Source: an uncultured Helicobacter sp. (GTDB taxonomy: Bacteria > Campylobacterota > Campylobacteria > Campylobacterales > Helicobacteraceae). From it: 34,842 nt of DNA. The translations under genes and the position numbers were made by a program. Positions 6,703 through 16,085 of the stretch are shown one piece after another. The stretch's first letter is position 1. The number at the start of each line of letters is the position of its first letter. The notes beneath the pieces are model-generated. The model was given only the letters and a program-made list of their open reading frames with translations, had not been told where the DNA came from and made no database searches. The stretch spans positions 1 to 34,842 of the forward strand of contig CAMWUR010000022.1 in assembly GCA_947177485.1 (NCBI GenBank). The letters run 5' to 3'.

Positions 6703-8829
6703 ATGGCAACACAACAAGTAATGGGGCTTGGAAGCGGCTTCCTTGACAACACACTCTTTGAAAACCTCAAAAAGGTGCAAGAAGAAACGATTATCGAGCC
6801 TCTCACCAAAAAAATGCAAACCAACCTCGACAAACAAACAAGTCTCACAGAGATTATGACGCTTGTTGAGACGCTCAAGACGAATGTAAAGAAATTTACC
6901 GATGGTGATACGTATAATAAGCGCAAGGCGACCACCACAGGCGATGGAATCTCCGCAACAATTAGTACTGGTATCCCTACGCAAGACATCACCATTGAGG
7001 TACATCAGCTTGCTAAAAACGATTTGACACAGCTTGGCAAAAAGTATGAGAGCCGTGATTCGACATTTTCGACGACCAATACAACGTTGAAGTTTAACCA
7101 CAATGGCAAGGATTATCAAATCGACATCAAAGCCGGCGAGACTTTGGCTGATGTTGCCCAAAAAATCACAGACACAACGGACGGTGCTGTGATGGGGATT
7201 ATCATGAAAACCGGGGGCAACGAACCCTATCAGCTCATGATTCAATCCAAAGACACAGGCGAGGCAAATCGCATTTATTTTGGCAATACCTTGACGAGTT
7301 CACTTGTTCGCGGAGGGCGACTGAATTCTAACTTTGACCTCACGATTAAGGACGCAAACGGTAATGACAAAACGTTGAATATCGACGTCAAAACCACATC
7401 AAGCAGCACAACGCAAAACAATGCTGCGGCGATTGTCAAAGCGATTGAAGACGCAATGAGCGCCGACCCTGACCTCAAAAGCTTGCTCGATGATGGCACA
7501 TTCAATCTCGGGCTTGTCAATGACGGCAAAAGCTTTATCATCAACGATAGTCGCGGATTGGATTTTAGTATTGCCGAAGGGCAATTCCCTACGGGTGCTC
7601 AACCCACAGGTCTTGACGCGCTCGGTCTTAAGGCAGGCACAACATCTGCTGGCACAGACGACTTTACCGGCAGCACAACCGTCAAAGGCGGTGCTGTGGG
7701 TGGTTGGATTTCTGTGGGTGGTGTGCGGCTTGACCTTTCGACTATCACAAGTGCGAGCAACACAGCCGAGCAGAATCTCACCGCAATTGTCGATGCGATT
7801 AATAACGGAGGTGGTGATGTCCAAGCAAAGGCTGTTGATGGCAGACTCGTTGTGAATGATACGAGAGGCAATGGCAATGTGCAAATCATTTTTGATGCGA
7901 GTAATACGAGTCAAGAGAATGCCGACATCATCAGCAAGCTTGGAATCACTGGTGGTTTCCATTCATCTGCAGCAAACTTTTTGAAAGATGCGGGTATTAC
8001 GAATGTACAGCGCGCTCAAGACGCGAAGTTTAGCTGGAATGGAATCGAGATTTCTCGCCCGACCAACACGGTGGATGATGTTGTGAATGGAATCAGCGTG
8101 GAGCTCACCAAAGAGCACACAGGCACCGACCATTCTGTGCTTCGTATCACACGCGATGATGATGATATTTTCAAGGGAATCGATGAGTTTGTCAAAGCAT
8201 ACAATGAGCTCATCACCAAGGTTGAAGAAGAGACTCGTTATGACGAAAAAACAAAAGTCAAAGGGAATCTCAACGGCGAGAGCGCGATTACGGGTATTCG
8301 TTCGATTCTCAAAAATATTCTTAATTTCACTGCCGGTTCGGGCGTTAGCGTGAGTATTTCGAGCTATGGCTTTAGCTTCGATGATGATGGTAAGCTCAAA
8401 ATAGATGAGAAGGTCTTGAAAGAGAAATTCAAAGAAGACCCTGAACTCGCGGTTGCATTTTTCAAGGGTGGCGAGTTTACCGTCGGCGGTTTTGAAATTG
8501 CGAAACGTGATGCGAATGGCAAAGTGATTGAAGGTGAGTTTGAGCGCATTGGTGGCACAAAGAAGACAATCGATGGGCTATTCACACAATTTTCCGATGC
8601 GATTAATAAGATGATTACGGGTTCAAGCTCGACACTCAAGTCGTATGAGCAGAGTCTCAAAGACGACTATAAACGCGTGGAAGAGGACAAGAAGAATCAG
8701 CAAGAGCGGCTTGACCAACGTATGGAAGCGACAAAAAATCGTATGAATGCGTTTGATGCGATGATTAGCAAAATGACTCAAGCGCAGCAAACATTGCAAC
8801 AGATGATTAATGCATCATCAAAGAGCTAG
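6703..8829 (+). CDS. fliD: Flagellar hook-associated protein 2 (filament cap)
   Basis: Forms the cap at the filament tip under which exported flagellin folds. The N-terminal FliD domain (about 1-100) contains VMGLGSGFLDN and DITIEVHQLAKND. A large variable central region follows, and the C-terminal FliD domain (about 480-708) ends in a heptad-rich helix with MTQAQQTLQQM. At 708 aa it is at the long end, close to the roughly 685 aa H. pylori protein. ATG at 6703 follows AAGGAG. Flanked by flaG and the chaperone gene fliS. Confidence 0.95.
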   Translation: MATQQVMGLGSGFLDNTLFENLKKVQEETIIEPLTKKMQTNLDKQTSLTEIMTLVETLKTNVKKFTDGDTYNKRKATTTGDGISATISTGIPTQDITIEVHQLAKNDLTQLGKKYESRDSTFSTTNTTLKFNHNGKDYQIDIKAGETLADVAQKITDTTDGAVMGIIMKTGGNEPYQLMIQSKDTGEANRIYFGNTLTSSLVRGGRLNSNFDLTIKDANGNDKTLNIDVKTTSSSTTQNNAAAIVKAIEDAMSADPDLKSLLDDGTFNLGLVNDGKSFIINDSRGLDFSIAEGQFPTGAQPTGLDALGLKAGTTSAGTDDFTGSTTVKGGAVGGWISVGGVRLDLSTITSASNTAEQNLTAIVDAINNGGGDVQAKAVDGRLVVNDTRGNGNVQIIFDASNTSQENADIISKLGITGGFHSSAANFLKDAGITNVQRAQDAKFSWNGIEISRPTNTVDDVVNGISVELTKEHTGTDHSVLRITRDDDDIFKGIDEFVKAYNELITKVEEETRYDEKTKVKGNLNGESAITGIRSILKNILNFTAGSGVSVSISSYGFSFDDDGKLKIDEKVLKEKFKEDPELAVAFFKGGEFTVGGFEIAKRDANGKVIEGEFERIGGTKKTIDGLFTQFSDAINKMITGSSSTLKSYEQSLKDDYKRVEEDKKNQQERLDQRMEATKNRMNAFDAMISKMTQAQQTLQQMINASSKS

Positions 8830-8854
8830 AAACGAATGACACAAGGAGTGGATA

Positions 8855-9247
8855 ATGCTTAAAGGAAAAAATGCTTATGGTTCGTATGCACAGAGTGCTG
8901 TTTCAGTCGAATCTCCTGCAAAGCTGGTCGAAATGCTTTATGAGGGGATTCTACGCTTTGCTGTTTCAGCAAAACAGGGAATTGAGGAAGAGGATATCGA
9001 GAAAAAAATCCACTTCATCAATCGTATCACTGATATTTTTGCCGAGTTGATTAGCTCGCTTGATTATGAGAGAGGAGGGCAGGTTGCCCACTATCTCACA
9101 GGGCTCTATACCCACCAAATCAAGCTGCTCACACAAGCGAATATTGAGAACGATACAACAAAAATCGACATTGTCATGCGCGTTGTGCGCGGGCTTTTGG
9201 AAGCTTGGAGAGAGGTGCATCCTGATGAGTTGGGCAACGCAGTTTAA
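8855..9247 (+). CDS. fliS: Flagellin export chaperone FliS
   Basis: Cytoplasmic chaperone that binds the C-terminus of flagellin and prevents premature polymerisation. The 130 aa, all-helical protein carries family features near the N-terminus (AYGSYAQSAVSVESPAKLVEMLYEG, residues 7-31 in outline) and in the middle (ISSLDYERGGQVAHYLTGLY). ATG at 8855 follows AAGGAG. It is 25 bases after fliD, and its end overlaps the next small gene by 23 bases. Confidence 0.95.
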   Translation: MLKGKNAYGSYAQSAVSVESPAKLVEMLYEGILRFAVSAKQGIEEEDIEKKIHFINRITDIFAELISSLDYERGGQVAHYLTGLYTHQIKLLTQANIENDTTKIDIVMRVVRGLLEAWREVHPDELGNAV

Positions 9248-9476
9248 GATTGCCATTGCGGGGAGAGACGCCGCAAAAGTGTTGCAAGCTTTTGAGGCGC
9301 TCCCGCCATTGGAACGACTCAGCAAAGAAGAAGCACAAGAATTGTATGATTATCTGGAACAAAGTGTTACCATTCTCGGAGAAGCGCGTGAGCACGAAGC
9401 AGATGAGATTGCCAAGATGAAGAAAGTCCGACAATTTCTCAAGACGAATCCCTATGGCGGTGGTAACCCTGTGTAA
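9225..9476 (+). CDS. Small protein in the fliT position
   Basis: An 83 aa, charged and probably all-helical protein with no signal or membrane segment. The start at ATG 9225 (MSWATQFKIAIAG) is chosen because upstream in-frame codons read through fliS in the wrong frame, and AGAGAGG precedes it by about nine bases. It overlaps fliS by 23 bases and so is probably translationally coupled. In many bacteria the gene after fliS encodes FliT, the FliD chaperone; position, size and helix content fit that, but no diagnostic residue is visible. H. pylori HP0754 has the same position. Treat the FliT role as inference. Confidence 0.75.
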   Translation: MSWATQFKIAIAGRDAAKVLQAFEALPPLERLSKEEAQELYDYLEQSVTILGEAREHEADEIAKMKKVRQFLKTNPYGGGNPV

Positions 9477-9493
9477 TCTAACAAAGGCAGAGT

Positions 9494-10390
9494 TTGAACC
9501 AATTCCAACCCCTTACCCTTGCAGATAGAGGGCTCGTTGAGTCCTATCTGCGAGAATATCCACCAGAAGTGTCCGATTTATCTTTCACAAACCTTTACCT
9601 ATGGCATTTTTCGCGCACGATTCGGTTTTGTGAAATCGCGGGCACGCTCTGTATCGAGACAACCTATCCCGAGCAGTTCCCATTTGTCTTTTTCCCTATC
9701 GGTGGTGGCGATAAATTGCAGGCAGTCGAAAATCTGATTGCGCATTATCAATCACAAAATATTCCCTTTTGTATCCATTCTCTTTCAGAAAAGGACAAAG
9801 CCGAGCTTGAGGCACTCATGCCCGAGCGCTTTGTCTTTGAACACAACCGCGACCGCTCGGATTATATCTATGAAACAAATAGCCTCATTGAGCTTAGGGG
9901 GCGGAAATTTCACAAGAAAAAAAACCATGTCAACCAATTCTATGAAAACTATCCTGATTATCGCTATGAAACGCTCACAGAAAGCAATCAAGAAGAGTTG
10001 CTCGCCACGTGGAATCGTTGGTTTGCGAGCCTCTCTCCCACGCAGAGTTTGAGCAACGAACATATTGGAATCTGCAATGCTATTACGCATTTTGCTGATT
10101 TAAGCTTTACATGTGGGATTGTACGTGTTGGCAGCGAGATTGTTGCTTTTAGTTTGGGTGAGGCACTCAACAAAGAGACTGCTGTGATTCATATCGAAAA
10201 AGCAAATATTCGCTATCATGGCGCATATCAAGTCATCAATCAGCTTTTTCTAAAACATGAATGGAGCGGCTATCGGTTTGTCAATCGTGAAGAAGATTTG
10301 GGGATTGAAGGCTTGCGCAAGGCAAAGTTGAGCTATCAGCCATATTGCATTTTGGATAAATACGAGGCAAGATTGATGAAGGAGGGGTGA
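9494..10390 (+). CDS. DUF2156 protein (GNAT-like, phosphatidylglycerol lysyltransferase C-terminal fold)
   Basis: 298 aa, soluble, similar to the C-terminal catalytic half of phosphatidylglycerol lysyltransferases without the membrane half. Recognisable features are the N-terminal SDLSFTNLYLW (about 23-33), the RKFHKKKNHVNQF segment (about 137-149) and the EKANIRYHGAYQVINQLF region (about 235-252) of the paired GNAT folds. The start is a TTG at 9494 (MNQFQPLTL), which gives the usual family N-terminus; no ATG fits. A run of eight A (9917-9924) encodes the conserved lysines. It follows the fliT-position gene by 17 bases and abuts the next gene. Substrate unknown; aminoacyl or acyl transfer is inferred. 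Confidence 0.75.
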   Translation: MNQFQPLTLADRGLVESYLREYPPEVSDLSFTNLYLWHFSRTIRFCEIAGTLCIETTYPEQFPFVFFPIGGGDKLQAVENLIAHYQSQNIPFCIHSLSEKDKAELEALMPERFVFEHNRDRSDYIYETNSLIELRGRKFHKKKNHVNQFYENYPDYRYETLTESNQEELLATWNRWFASLSPTQSLSNEHIGICNAITHFADLSFTCGIVRVGSEIVAFSLGEALNKETAVIHIEKANIRYHGAYQVINQLFLKHEWSGYRFVNREEDLGIEGLRKAKLSYQPYCILDKYEARLMKEG

Positions 10391-10909
10391 ATGGACAATG
10401 CAAAGTTTGCACGACTAGGGCGCATTTTAGAGTTGTTGCATAAAGGGGAGAGTTTATCAATTAAAGAATTGAGCGAAGAATTTGGCGTCAGCGAACGTAC
10501 TTTGCAACGTGATATTTATCAACGTTTGGGCGATAGAGTCATCAAAATCAATGGTACTTTTCAGCTCACACAAAAAGAAAAACATCAAAGTCGCGATGCA
10601 ATGATTATGCAGGTCGTGCGTGAAGTCTGCCAAGAAATGGGTGAAGAATTTGCTTCGCGAATCGATGAGATTTTTGCGCTTGCACAAAAAGCATCCAAAC
10701 AACAGCCAAGCACACCTCGCATTCCCGATTCTGCTCCTATGCTTAAGGTTACCTATTGTCTTGCCAACAACACATATAAAATACGTCTCGTGCCACAAGG
10801 CATTCTTTTTTATGACAATCAATATTGGTTGCAAGGCGTGAGCGACCAAGGTGCGGAGAAAATCCCGCTTGTAGCAATTTCTAAAATGAAGCCCATTAAA
10901 GTTAAATAA
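10391..10909 (+). CDS. Short HTH / WYL-domain transcriptional regulator
   Basis: 172 aa. An N-terminal winged helix-turn-helix (about 6-58) has the DeoR/YafY-like signature LSIKELSEEFGVSERTLQRDI. The C-terminal part (about 115-172) resembles a reduced WYL domain, including the PQGILFYDNQYWLQGVS strand. Typical YafY/WYL regulators are about 300 aa, so this is a compact form, which many Campylobacterota seem to have. ATG at 10391 follows GGAGGGG and directly abuts the DUF2156 stop. Its targets are unknown; the operon downstream across a 121-base gap is a candidate. Confidence 0.75.
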   Translation: MDNAKFARLGRILELLHKGESLSIKELSEEFGVSERTLQRDIYQRLGDRVIKINGTFQLTQKEKHQSRDAMIMQVVREVCQEMGEEFASRIDEIFALAQKASKQQPSTPRIPDSAPMLKVTYCLANNTYKIRLVPQGILFYDNQYWLQGVSDQGAEKIPLVAISKMKPIKVK

Positions 10910-11001
10910 TCATTTGCCTGAATGGTATCAATGAGTATTTTCTATACATTGTCTTTTATGTCGCCTATTTTTTGCTGATTTTTTTGTCATCACAGCCTTT
11001 T

Positions 11002-11010
11002 TGTTATAAT
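11002..11010 (+). promoter_or_regulatory. Extended -10 promoter of the secretion/competence operon
   Basis: TGTTATAAT, identical to the element before flaG, lies 20 bases upstream of the ATG at 11031, with AAGGGCGGG as the ribosome-binding sequence between. The 121-base gap before it is very AT-rich with periodic T runs, as in Campylobacterota promoters. No clear terminator of the upstream gene was seen. Confidence 0.6.
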
Positions 11011-11030
11011 ATATAAACAAAAGGGCGGGA

Positions 11031-12206
11031 ATGAAACATAAGACTCCTATTTTTTATGAGGCACATCGAAAAAAGTTTTTAGATACAAATGCCAAAGAGA
11101 TTCGAAAGATAAAGCTTTTTACACCCATAATCGCTATCATGCCTGCCGAGTCTTTTTATGTTGCACACTTGAATGAAACACAAAATGATTCAGAATCTTT
11201 TGCGCATGCTTTATTGCAACTCAATCTCGATGGTAGCGAGGAATATTTTTTTGCGCGTCCAAGCCCAAAAGTGGGCTATATCTACCCACAATCTCTTTTG
11301 CGCCACGAGATTATGGAGCTCCAAAGGCATTCATTTGCCTCATTGGTTGCTGTCCCTTGTGTCGCGATTCTGCCAGCGCTTGTGCCTAGCGATGTGCCCA
11401 CACTCGTTGTTTGGACAGGAGAGGACAATTTTGTCGCTATCCTTTTTGAAGGATTAGTGCATTTTTTTCAGGCGCTCAAGCCCGGCGATTCTATTGCCGC
11501 AATCCTTGCAAATCTGATTCCTGTGCTCAATTTTCATCAGCTTTTTCCGCAGAATGTTTTGAGCACAATTCAAAATGATGCAATTGTTGATTTTTGCGCT
11601 ACAAGCGGAATCGAGCTGGCACTAATCGAGGCTTGTTTTTGTAATGAAAAAAGCATGGAATTTGTGCAGCAAAACCCACAAATATGCTGGGTTGAAGATT
11701 CAAAGATTGAATGTGTAAATTTTAGCAAACTTATGCTTTGCATGTCGTTTGTTTGTTTTGCCGTTTTGGCGATGCCTCTATGGGAATATTGGGACGCATA
11801 TTGGCATTATCAGACGCAAGAACCTCAAGAATTTAGCGAAACAAGTGGGGTAGATGTCGATAGATTCTATATCCAAAGTCTCCTTGCAGATTCGGATTTT
11901 CCTCTAGAATCTCTTGACGATTCTTTGTGGCACAAACTCTACGAAATCAACCATTTTGACATGCAATATTTAAGTCAAATGCTCTTAGATTTTACAAGTC
12001 CTGACATCTTGCGGGGCGTGAATATCCAAAAAGTAAAAATGGATTATGCCGCAAAGATTCTGCAGTTTGAATTGAGTGCTGTTGATTATGGAATGCTTGT
12101 TGCAGTACTGGAGCGATTGAAGCAAATCCATGCTAAACCTATTTCTGTCAATCAAACGCAAAAACTGAATGGATATTATCTTGTTCATATTGGAATTGTG
12201 CTATGA
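11031..12206 (+). CDS. GspL/PilM-MshI-like inner-membrane assembly protein
   Basis: 391 aa with the topology of GspL: a cytoplasmic domain of about 230 residues, one membrane helix at about 233-252 (KLMLCMSFVCFAVLAMPLW), and a periplasmic part of about 135 residues whose last 80 could form a ferredoxin-like fold. Sequence similarity to GspL or PilM is weak, so the assignment rests on topology and position as first gene of an operon with secretin, GspE and GspF. In type IV pilus systems the same job is split between PilM and PilN; MshI is the MSHA equivalent. It may correspond to one of the poorly conserved Cts proteins of the Campylobacter competence locus. Its stop overlaps the next gene (ATGA). 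Base composition is AT-rich. Confidence 0.55.
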   Translation: MKHKTPIFYEAHRKKFLDTNAKEIRKIKLFTPIIAIMPAESFYVAHLNETQNDSESFAHALLQLNLDGSEEYFFARPSPKVGYIYPQSLLRHEIMELQRHSFASLVAVPCVAILPALVPSDVPTLVVWTGEDNFVAILFEGLVHFFQALKPGDSIAAILANLIPVLNFHQLFPQNVLSTIQNDAIVDFCATSGIELALIEACFCNEKSMEFVQQNPQICWVEDSKIECVNFSKLMLCMSFVCFAVLAMPLWEYWDAYWHYQTQEPQEFSETSGVDVDRFYIQSLLADSDFPLESLDDSLWHKLYEINHFDMQYLSQMLLDFTSPDILRGVNIQKVKMDYAAKILQFELSAVDYGMLVAVLERLKQIHAKPISVNQTQKLNGYYLVHIGIVL

Positions 12207-13075
12207 AGTTTCTGCATTTTATCTTTGGAATCATGCAGCAAGTTGAGCGTTATTTGGCTGCAAAAAGCGTGAGTGAACGAACAATTATTTTTATTTTATC
12301 AGGACTATGTATGGGTGTTTTATCATGGAGATTTATTGTTCCAACGATAGAAGAATATACAAAGGATTTTTATAGATTAAGCGATTTGCGCAAGGCAGAT
12401 TGGCAAAGCGTAATCGAGCAGGAAACGTATTTGCAACACTTCAAAAATAAGCAAGTTGCATTAGAAATCTTGACGGAACAAATCCAAGAAAGTTATGTTG
12501 AGATTGAGCAAACACACAGGATATGGCAGGATATTTTGGGCGAAATTTCCAAGATTATTGTGGATACGGATAGGATTCCTAAAGAGATTCAAACAACAAA
12601 TGATGGGAATAGTTTAATTCTCAAGGGAAATGCAGAATGGTTATCTTTATTAGAGCTCATTAATTTGCTAGAGCGAAACATTGTCTTTTTGCAAGTCGAT
12701 TCGATTGCATACACACAGAATCTCGAGGAATTAAATTATGAATTAAAAATTAGTAACCCTATCAAGACATTTGAAACAATTGGGCGCAACGAAGATGCGA
12801 TTCTAAGATTTTTGGACAACTCATCGCACATTCGAACGTCTGTGCCAAAGATTGAATTTCCAAAAGTCTTGACTACTCCACAACAAACAGCAGAGAATCC
12901 ATCGATTGTCGTTCAGGCTTTTATGCTGAATCATGCAAAAATCAATGGAGAATGGTTTGTTGTTGGTGAACATAAAAATGGGATTCGATTGATTGGAATC
13001 GAAAAATGTGGCGTGATGCTCGAAAGGGCGCAGCAGAAAGTGTGCATTAATATAGACATTTCAAGGAAAAAGTGA
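12203..13075 (+). CDS. PilO-PilP-like (MshJ-MshK-like) fused assembly protein
   Basis: 290 aa. After a short cytoplasmic N-terminus comes one membrane helix (about 26-44), then a coiled coil (about 55-115) and a region of about 125-195 with the PilO/GspM ferredoxin-like pattern (LILKGNAEWLSLLELINLLE). The C-terminal 60 residues read like a PilP/GspC homology region (INGEWFVVGEHKNGIRLIGI), which in other systems is a separate protein touching the secretin. I therefore read it as a PilO-PilP fusion; the fold matches are by eye only. It overlaps both neighbours by 1-4 bases and lies directly before the secretin, as expected for its partner. Confidence 0.55.
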   Translation: MKFLHFIFGIMQQVERYLAAKSVSERTIIFILSGLCMGVLSWRFIVPTIEEYTKDFYRLSDLRKADWQSVIEQETYLQHFKNKQVALEILTEQIQESYVEIEQTHRIWQDILGEISKIIVDTDRIPKEIQTTNDGNSLILKGNAEWLSLLELINLLERNIVFLQVDSIAYTQNLEELNYELKISNPIKTFETIGRNEDAILRFLDNSSHIRTSVPKIEFPKVLTTPQQTAENPSIVVQAFMLNHAKINGEWFVVGEHKNGIRLIGIEKCGVMLERAQQKVCINIDISRKK

Positions 13076-14535
13076 TGAATAAATGGTTTTTAGGATTTTT
13101 GCTGGCAACTGCAATTGCATGTCCCATTAGTATTGTCAGTAATGGTGAGGTTTCCTTAGAAGAACTTCTTGTTAAATTGAGTCTCGAGTGCAAAATGAAT
13201 ATTGTTGTTAAGGATTCCTATTCTACACAACGAATCAAAGAAATTTTTCCCATTCTCCATCTTTCGCAGATACCCATTCAGGATAGCATGGAGGTTTTGC
13301 TCCATGAAAATGGGCTTTTTTATGAAATAGAAGATTCTGTATTGCGGATTTTTGGAACAAAAACGCAAGTCTTTCAAATCCATTATGTTGCAACAGAACG
13401 AAGTGGTGTGAGCAGCACAGAGGTATCAATTAGTCGTAACGATGGCGGCATGGGTTACCGTGCAAATAGTGGGAACGAACATGATATTTTTGAAAAGAGT
13501 GGCGGAAGTCGTTCCGGAGTCAATATTACGACAGAAGATAAACTCAATTTTTGGAGCACGATTGCAACAGAATTGCACCATATTCTCTATCGTCCCGGTG
13601 AAATGTCGCCCATGCATGTTGCCTCGCAAGATACGAATGGAACTGCAAGAACATCAAATATTATTATCAATAAAGCTGCGGGATTAATCACGGTTACAGG
13701 GACAAAATCACAACTAGAACGCGTTACAAATTATTTGGATATTTTGCAAGATTCTTTAACGCGACAAGTCATGATTGACCTTTCAATTTTGACAATTACT
13801 CATAATAATACACATACAACAGGAATCGATTGGAATCAACTCTATTCGCTCCAAAATTTTAGCACAATTCCACAAACAGATAGCACACAAAATGGCTTTA
13901 TGCAGTTAAGCAATGGAGAGTTTAGCTATTCTCTCAACCTTTTTCCACAGAATATTACTCTAAATAGAATTGTAGAGTTTTTAAGTCAATATGGTGAAGT
14001 TAGTACATTATCCAACCCTAAATTGCTTACATTAAATAATCAGCCCGCTATGATAAGTGTGGGCGATGTGATTCGTTACCGCAAAAACACGGTATTTCAA
14101 AGCAGTGCAAATACGACAACAAATACAAATACAGATACAGAATATCCCTCTGTTTTTGCGGGTGTTTTGCTCGATATTACGCCTTCTATTTTTGAAAATA
14201 ATCTTATGCTAAAAATCAATCCTTCAATCACGAGTTTAAAAGGGCGCGAGATTCAAAATGCGGCACAAGCATTGGATTCCCCACCAAATCTAAGTGCAAA
14301 TCAGCTTTCGTCTATTGTTTATGTGAGCAATGGCAAGAAAATTGTGATTGGCGGATTAATCCGAAAAAATTCCAATATGGAATATTCAGGCATTCCTATT
14401 CTTATGGATATTCCTTTATTAAGTTATCTTTTTTCTTATAAACAAGAGATTCAAAACACCGTAGAAATGGTCATTGTCATTACGCCTTATATTGTTCCTA
14501 TTGATAATATCAATTCTATGGAGGAAAGTCAATGA
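13075..14535 (+). CDS. Type II/IV secretin (GspD/PilQ/MshL/CtsD family)
   Basis: Outer-membrane secretin ring subunit. N-terminal signal sequence (KWFLGFLLATAIACPIS), an STN domain at about 24-85, a poorly conserved N-domain region to about 230, then the secretin core (about 300-475) with SNPKLLTLNNQPAMISVGD, VYVSNGKKIVIGGLI and the terminal MVIVITPYIV. At 486 aa it is short, closer to MshL or Campylobacter CtsD than to classical GspD. The in-frame GTG at 13072 is an alternative start, but ATG 13075 overlaps the upstream TGA by one base and is preferred. Its gap-free place before the ATPase gene indicates one machine. Confidence 0.9.
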   Translation: MNKWFLGFLLATAIACPISIVSNGEVSLEELLVKLSLECKMNIVVKDSYSTQRIKEIFPILHLSQIPIQDSMEVLLHENGLFYEIEDSVLRIFGTKTQVFQIHYVATERSGVSSTEVSISRNDGGMGYRANSGNEHDIFEKSGGSRSGVNITTEDKLNFWSTIATELHHILYRPGEMSPMHVASQDTNGTARTSNIIINKAAGLITVTGTKSQLERVTNYLDILQDSLTRQVMIDLSILTITHNNTHTTGIDWNQLYSLQNFSTIPQTDSTQNGFMQLSNGEFSYSLNLFPQNITLNRIVEFLSQYGEVSTLSNPKLLTLNNQPAMISVGDVIRYRKNTVFQSSANTTTNTNTDTEYPSVFAGVLLDITPSIFENNLMLKINPSITSLKGREIQNAAQALDSPPNLSANQLSSIVYVSNGKKIVIGGLIRKNSNMEYSGIPILMDIPLLSYLFSYKQEIQNTVEMVIVITPYIVPIDNINSMEESQ

Positions 14536-16085
14536 AACATATTGATTGGGAAGAATGTTACAAAAAATGCCTCGATGGCTCGATGAAGCCTGAAGACATA
14601 GAATGTTCTCTTGATGAGGTTTTGCGCAATCTTGCACAGATTGCAAAATTGCCCTATATCGAGCTACAGCCTGAAAAAATTGATGCAACTTTGTTGCGTT
14701 CCTTTTCTGTTTTTAATGCGACAAAATTTTCAACTCTGCCGCTGAAAACTGACGATGCTAAAATCCATTTTGCTTCGCTCAATCCTTTTAATCCACTTAT
14801 GCGCCATACTCTCCAAAATATTTTTGGGACTAAAGAATATTCTTTCTGTTTTGCTTCGCCACAATCTTTTGCATTTGTGCTCGAATGGGTGAGTGTCGAA
14901 GCAAAAGCATTGTTGCTGCAAACGGCATTACTAGAGGAACATAAAGCCCCAATCCAAGATTCCACAACTTTGCAAAGTTTTGTGGCATTATTACTCGAAG
15001 AAGCGTTGCGATTATGCGCAAGTGATGTGCATATTGAATCGAGAGATGATACGTCGATTCGCATGCGTATCGATGGTTGTCTTATCGAAAGATTTTGCTT
15101 TGATTTTGCATTATTTGCGCCGCTTTCTTCACAGCTAAAGCTGATTTCTAAGCTCGATATTTCCGAAAAACGCAAGGGGCAAGATGGGCGATTCTGTTTG
15201 CCATTTTTTCCAAAAGTAGATTTTAGAATCTCGACAATCCCAATTGCAGGTGGAGAATCGATTGTGATACGAATCCTCGATAATTCACGGCAAAAACTGA
15301 CGCTCAATCAATTAGGATTTGCATTGGATTCCATAGAAATTTTGCGGCGAACAATCCAAAAAACACATGGGATTTTGTTTGTTACAGGACCAACAGGAAG
15401 TGGCAAATCAACGACTTTGTATGCGTTGTTACAGCTTTGCGACAAAGAACGACAAAAAATCATCACTATCGAAGACCCGATTGAATACGAAATGCAAGGA
15501 ATCACGCAAGTTGTGCTCAATAATAAAATCAATTTTGGTTTTTCAGAGGTTTTGCGCAATATTTTGCGTCAAGACCCAGATATTCTGATGATTGGCGAGG
15601 TGCGAGACCAAGAAACTTTGCAGCTCGCGTTTCAGGCTTCGCTCACAGGACATCTTGTGCTTTGTACTCTACATACAAATGATGCGCTCGAAAGCATCAC
15701 ACGTCTTTTGGATATGGGAATCGAACCCTATTTTCTCGCTTCTGCCTTATTGCTTGTTGTCTCGCAACGGCTCGTGCCAAAACTTTGCCCACATTGTCGT
15801 GAATCGTATTCGATAGACTATGAAGATTCTAACACGACTTTTTATCGTTCTAAAGGCTGTGCGCGGTGCTATGGGCGGGGGTTTTTGGGACGAGAATTAC
15901 TCTATGAAATTTTACCAATGACAAAACATCTAAAAGAGGCGCTGCATCAGAAAGCCACTCAAAAAGAGCTCCTAAAAATCGCTAAAAACGAGGGCTTTGT
16001 GCGTATGGTTGAGCAGGGTTTGACAAAGGCAAAATCGGGCTTGATGACGCTTGAAATTTTACATGGAATCCAGAATGACTTTTGA
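14532..16085 (+). CDS. GspE/PilB-type assembly ATPase (CtsE/MshE-like)
   Basis: Hexameric ATPase that drives pilus or pseudopilus extension. A GspE N-terminal domain (about 20-130) precedes the core. Walker A GPTGSGKST is near 286-294, the Asp box in ITIEDPIEYE near 315, Walker B ILMIGEVRD near 350, the His box TLHTNDA near 380. A zinc-binding tetracysteine follows (LCPHC near 417-421 and CARC near 442-445), typical of the GspE/PilB extension ATPases and absent from retraction ATPases such as PilT. 517 aa. ATGA overlap with the secretin gene. No pilT-like retraction ATPase is in the window. Confidence 0.93.
   Translation: MKHIDWEECYKKCLDGSMKPEDIECSLDEVLRNLAQIAKLPYIELQPEKIDATLLRSFSVFNATKFSTLPLKTDDAKIHFASLNPFNPLMRHTLQNIFGTKEYSFCFASPQSFAFVLEWVSVEAKALLLQTALLEEHKAPIQDSTTLQSFVALLLEEALRLCASDVHIESRDDTSIRMRIDGCLIERFCFDFALFAPLSSQLKLISKLDISEKRKGQDGRFCLPFFPKVDFRISTIPIAGGESIVIRILDNSRQKLTLNQLGFALDSIEILRRTIQKTHGILFVTGPTGSGKSTTLYALLQLCDKERQKIITIEDPIEYEMQGITQVVLNNKINFGFSEVLRNILRQDPDILMIGEVRDQETLQLAFQASLTGHLVLCTLHTNDALESITRLLDMGIEPYFLASALLLVVSQRLVPKLCPHCRESYSIDYEDSNTTFYRSKGCARCYGRGFLGRELLYEILPMTKHLKEALHQKATQKELLKIAKNEGFVRMVEQGLTKAKSGLMTLEILHGIQNDF

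Noticed and set aside
6436-7245. - strand open frame opposite flaG-fliD (269 codons)
   Set aside because: Opposite two well-supported flagellar genes; Cys- and His-rich random composition and no ribosome-binding site.
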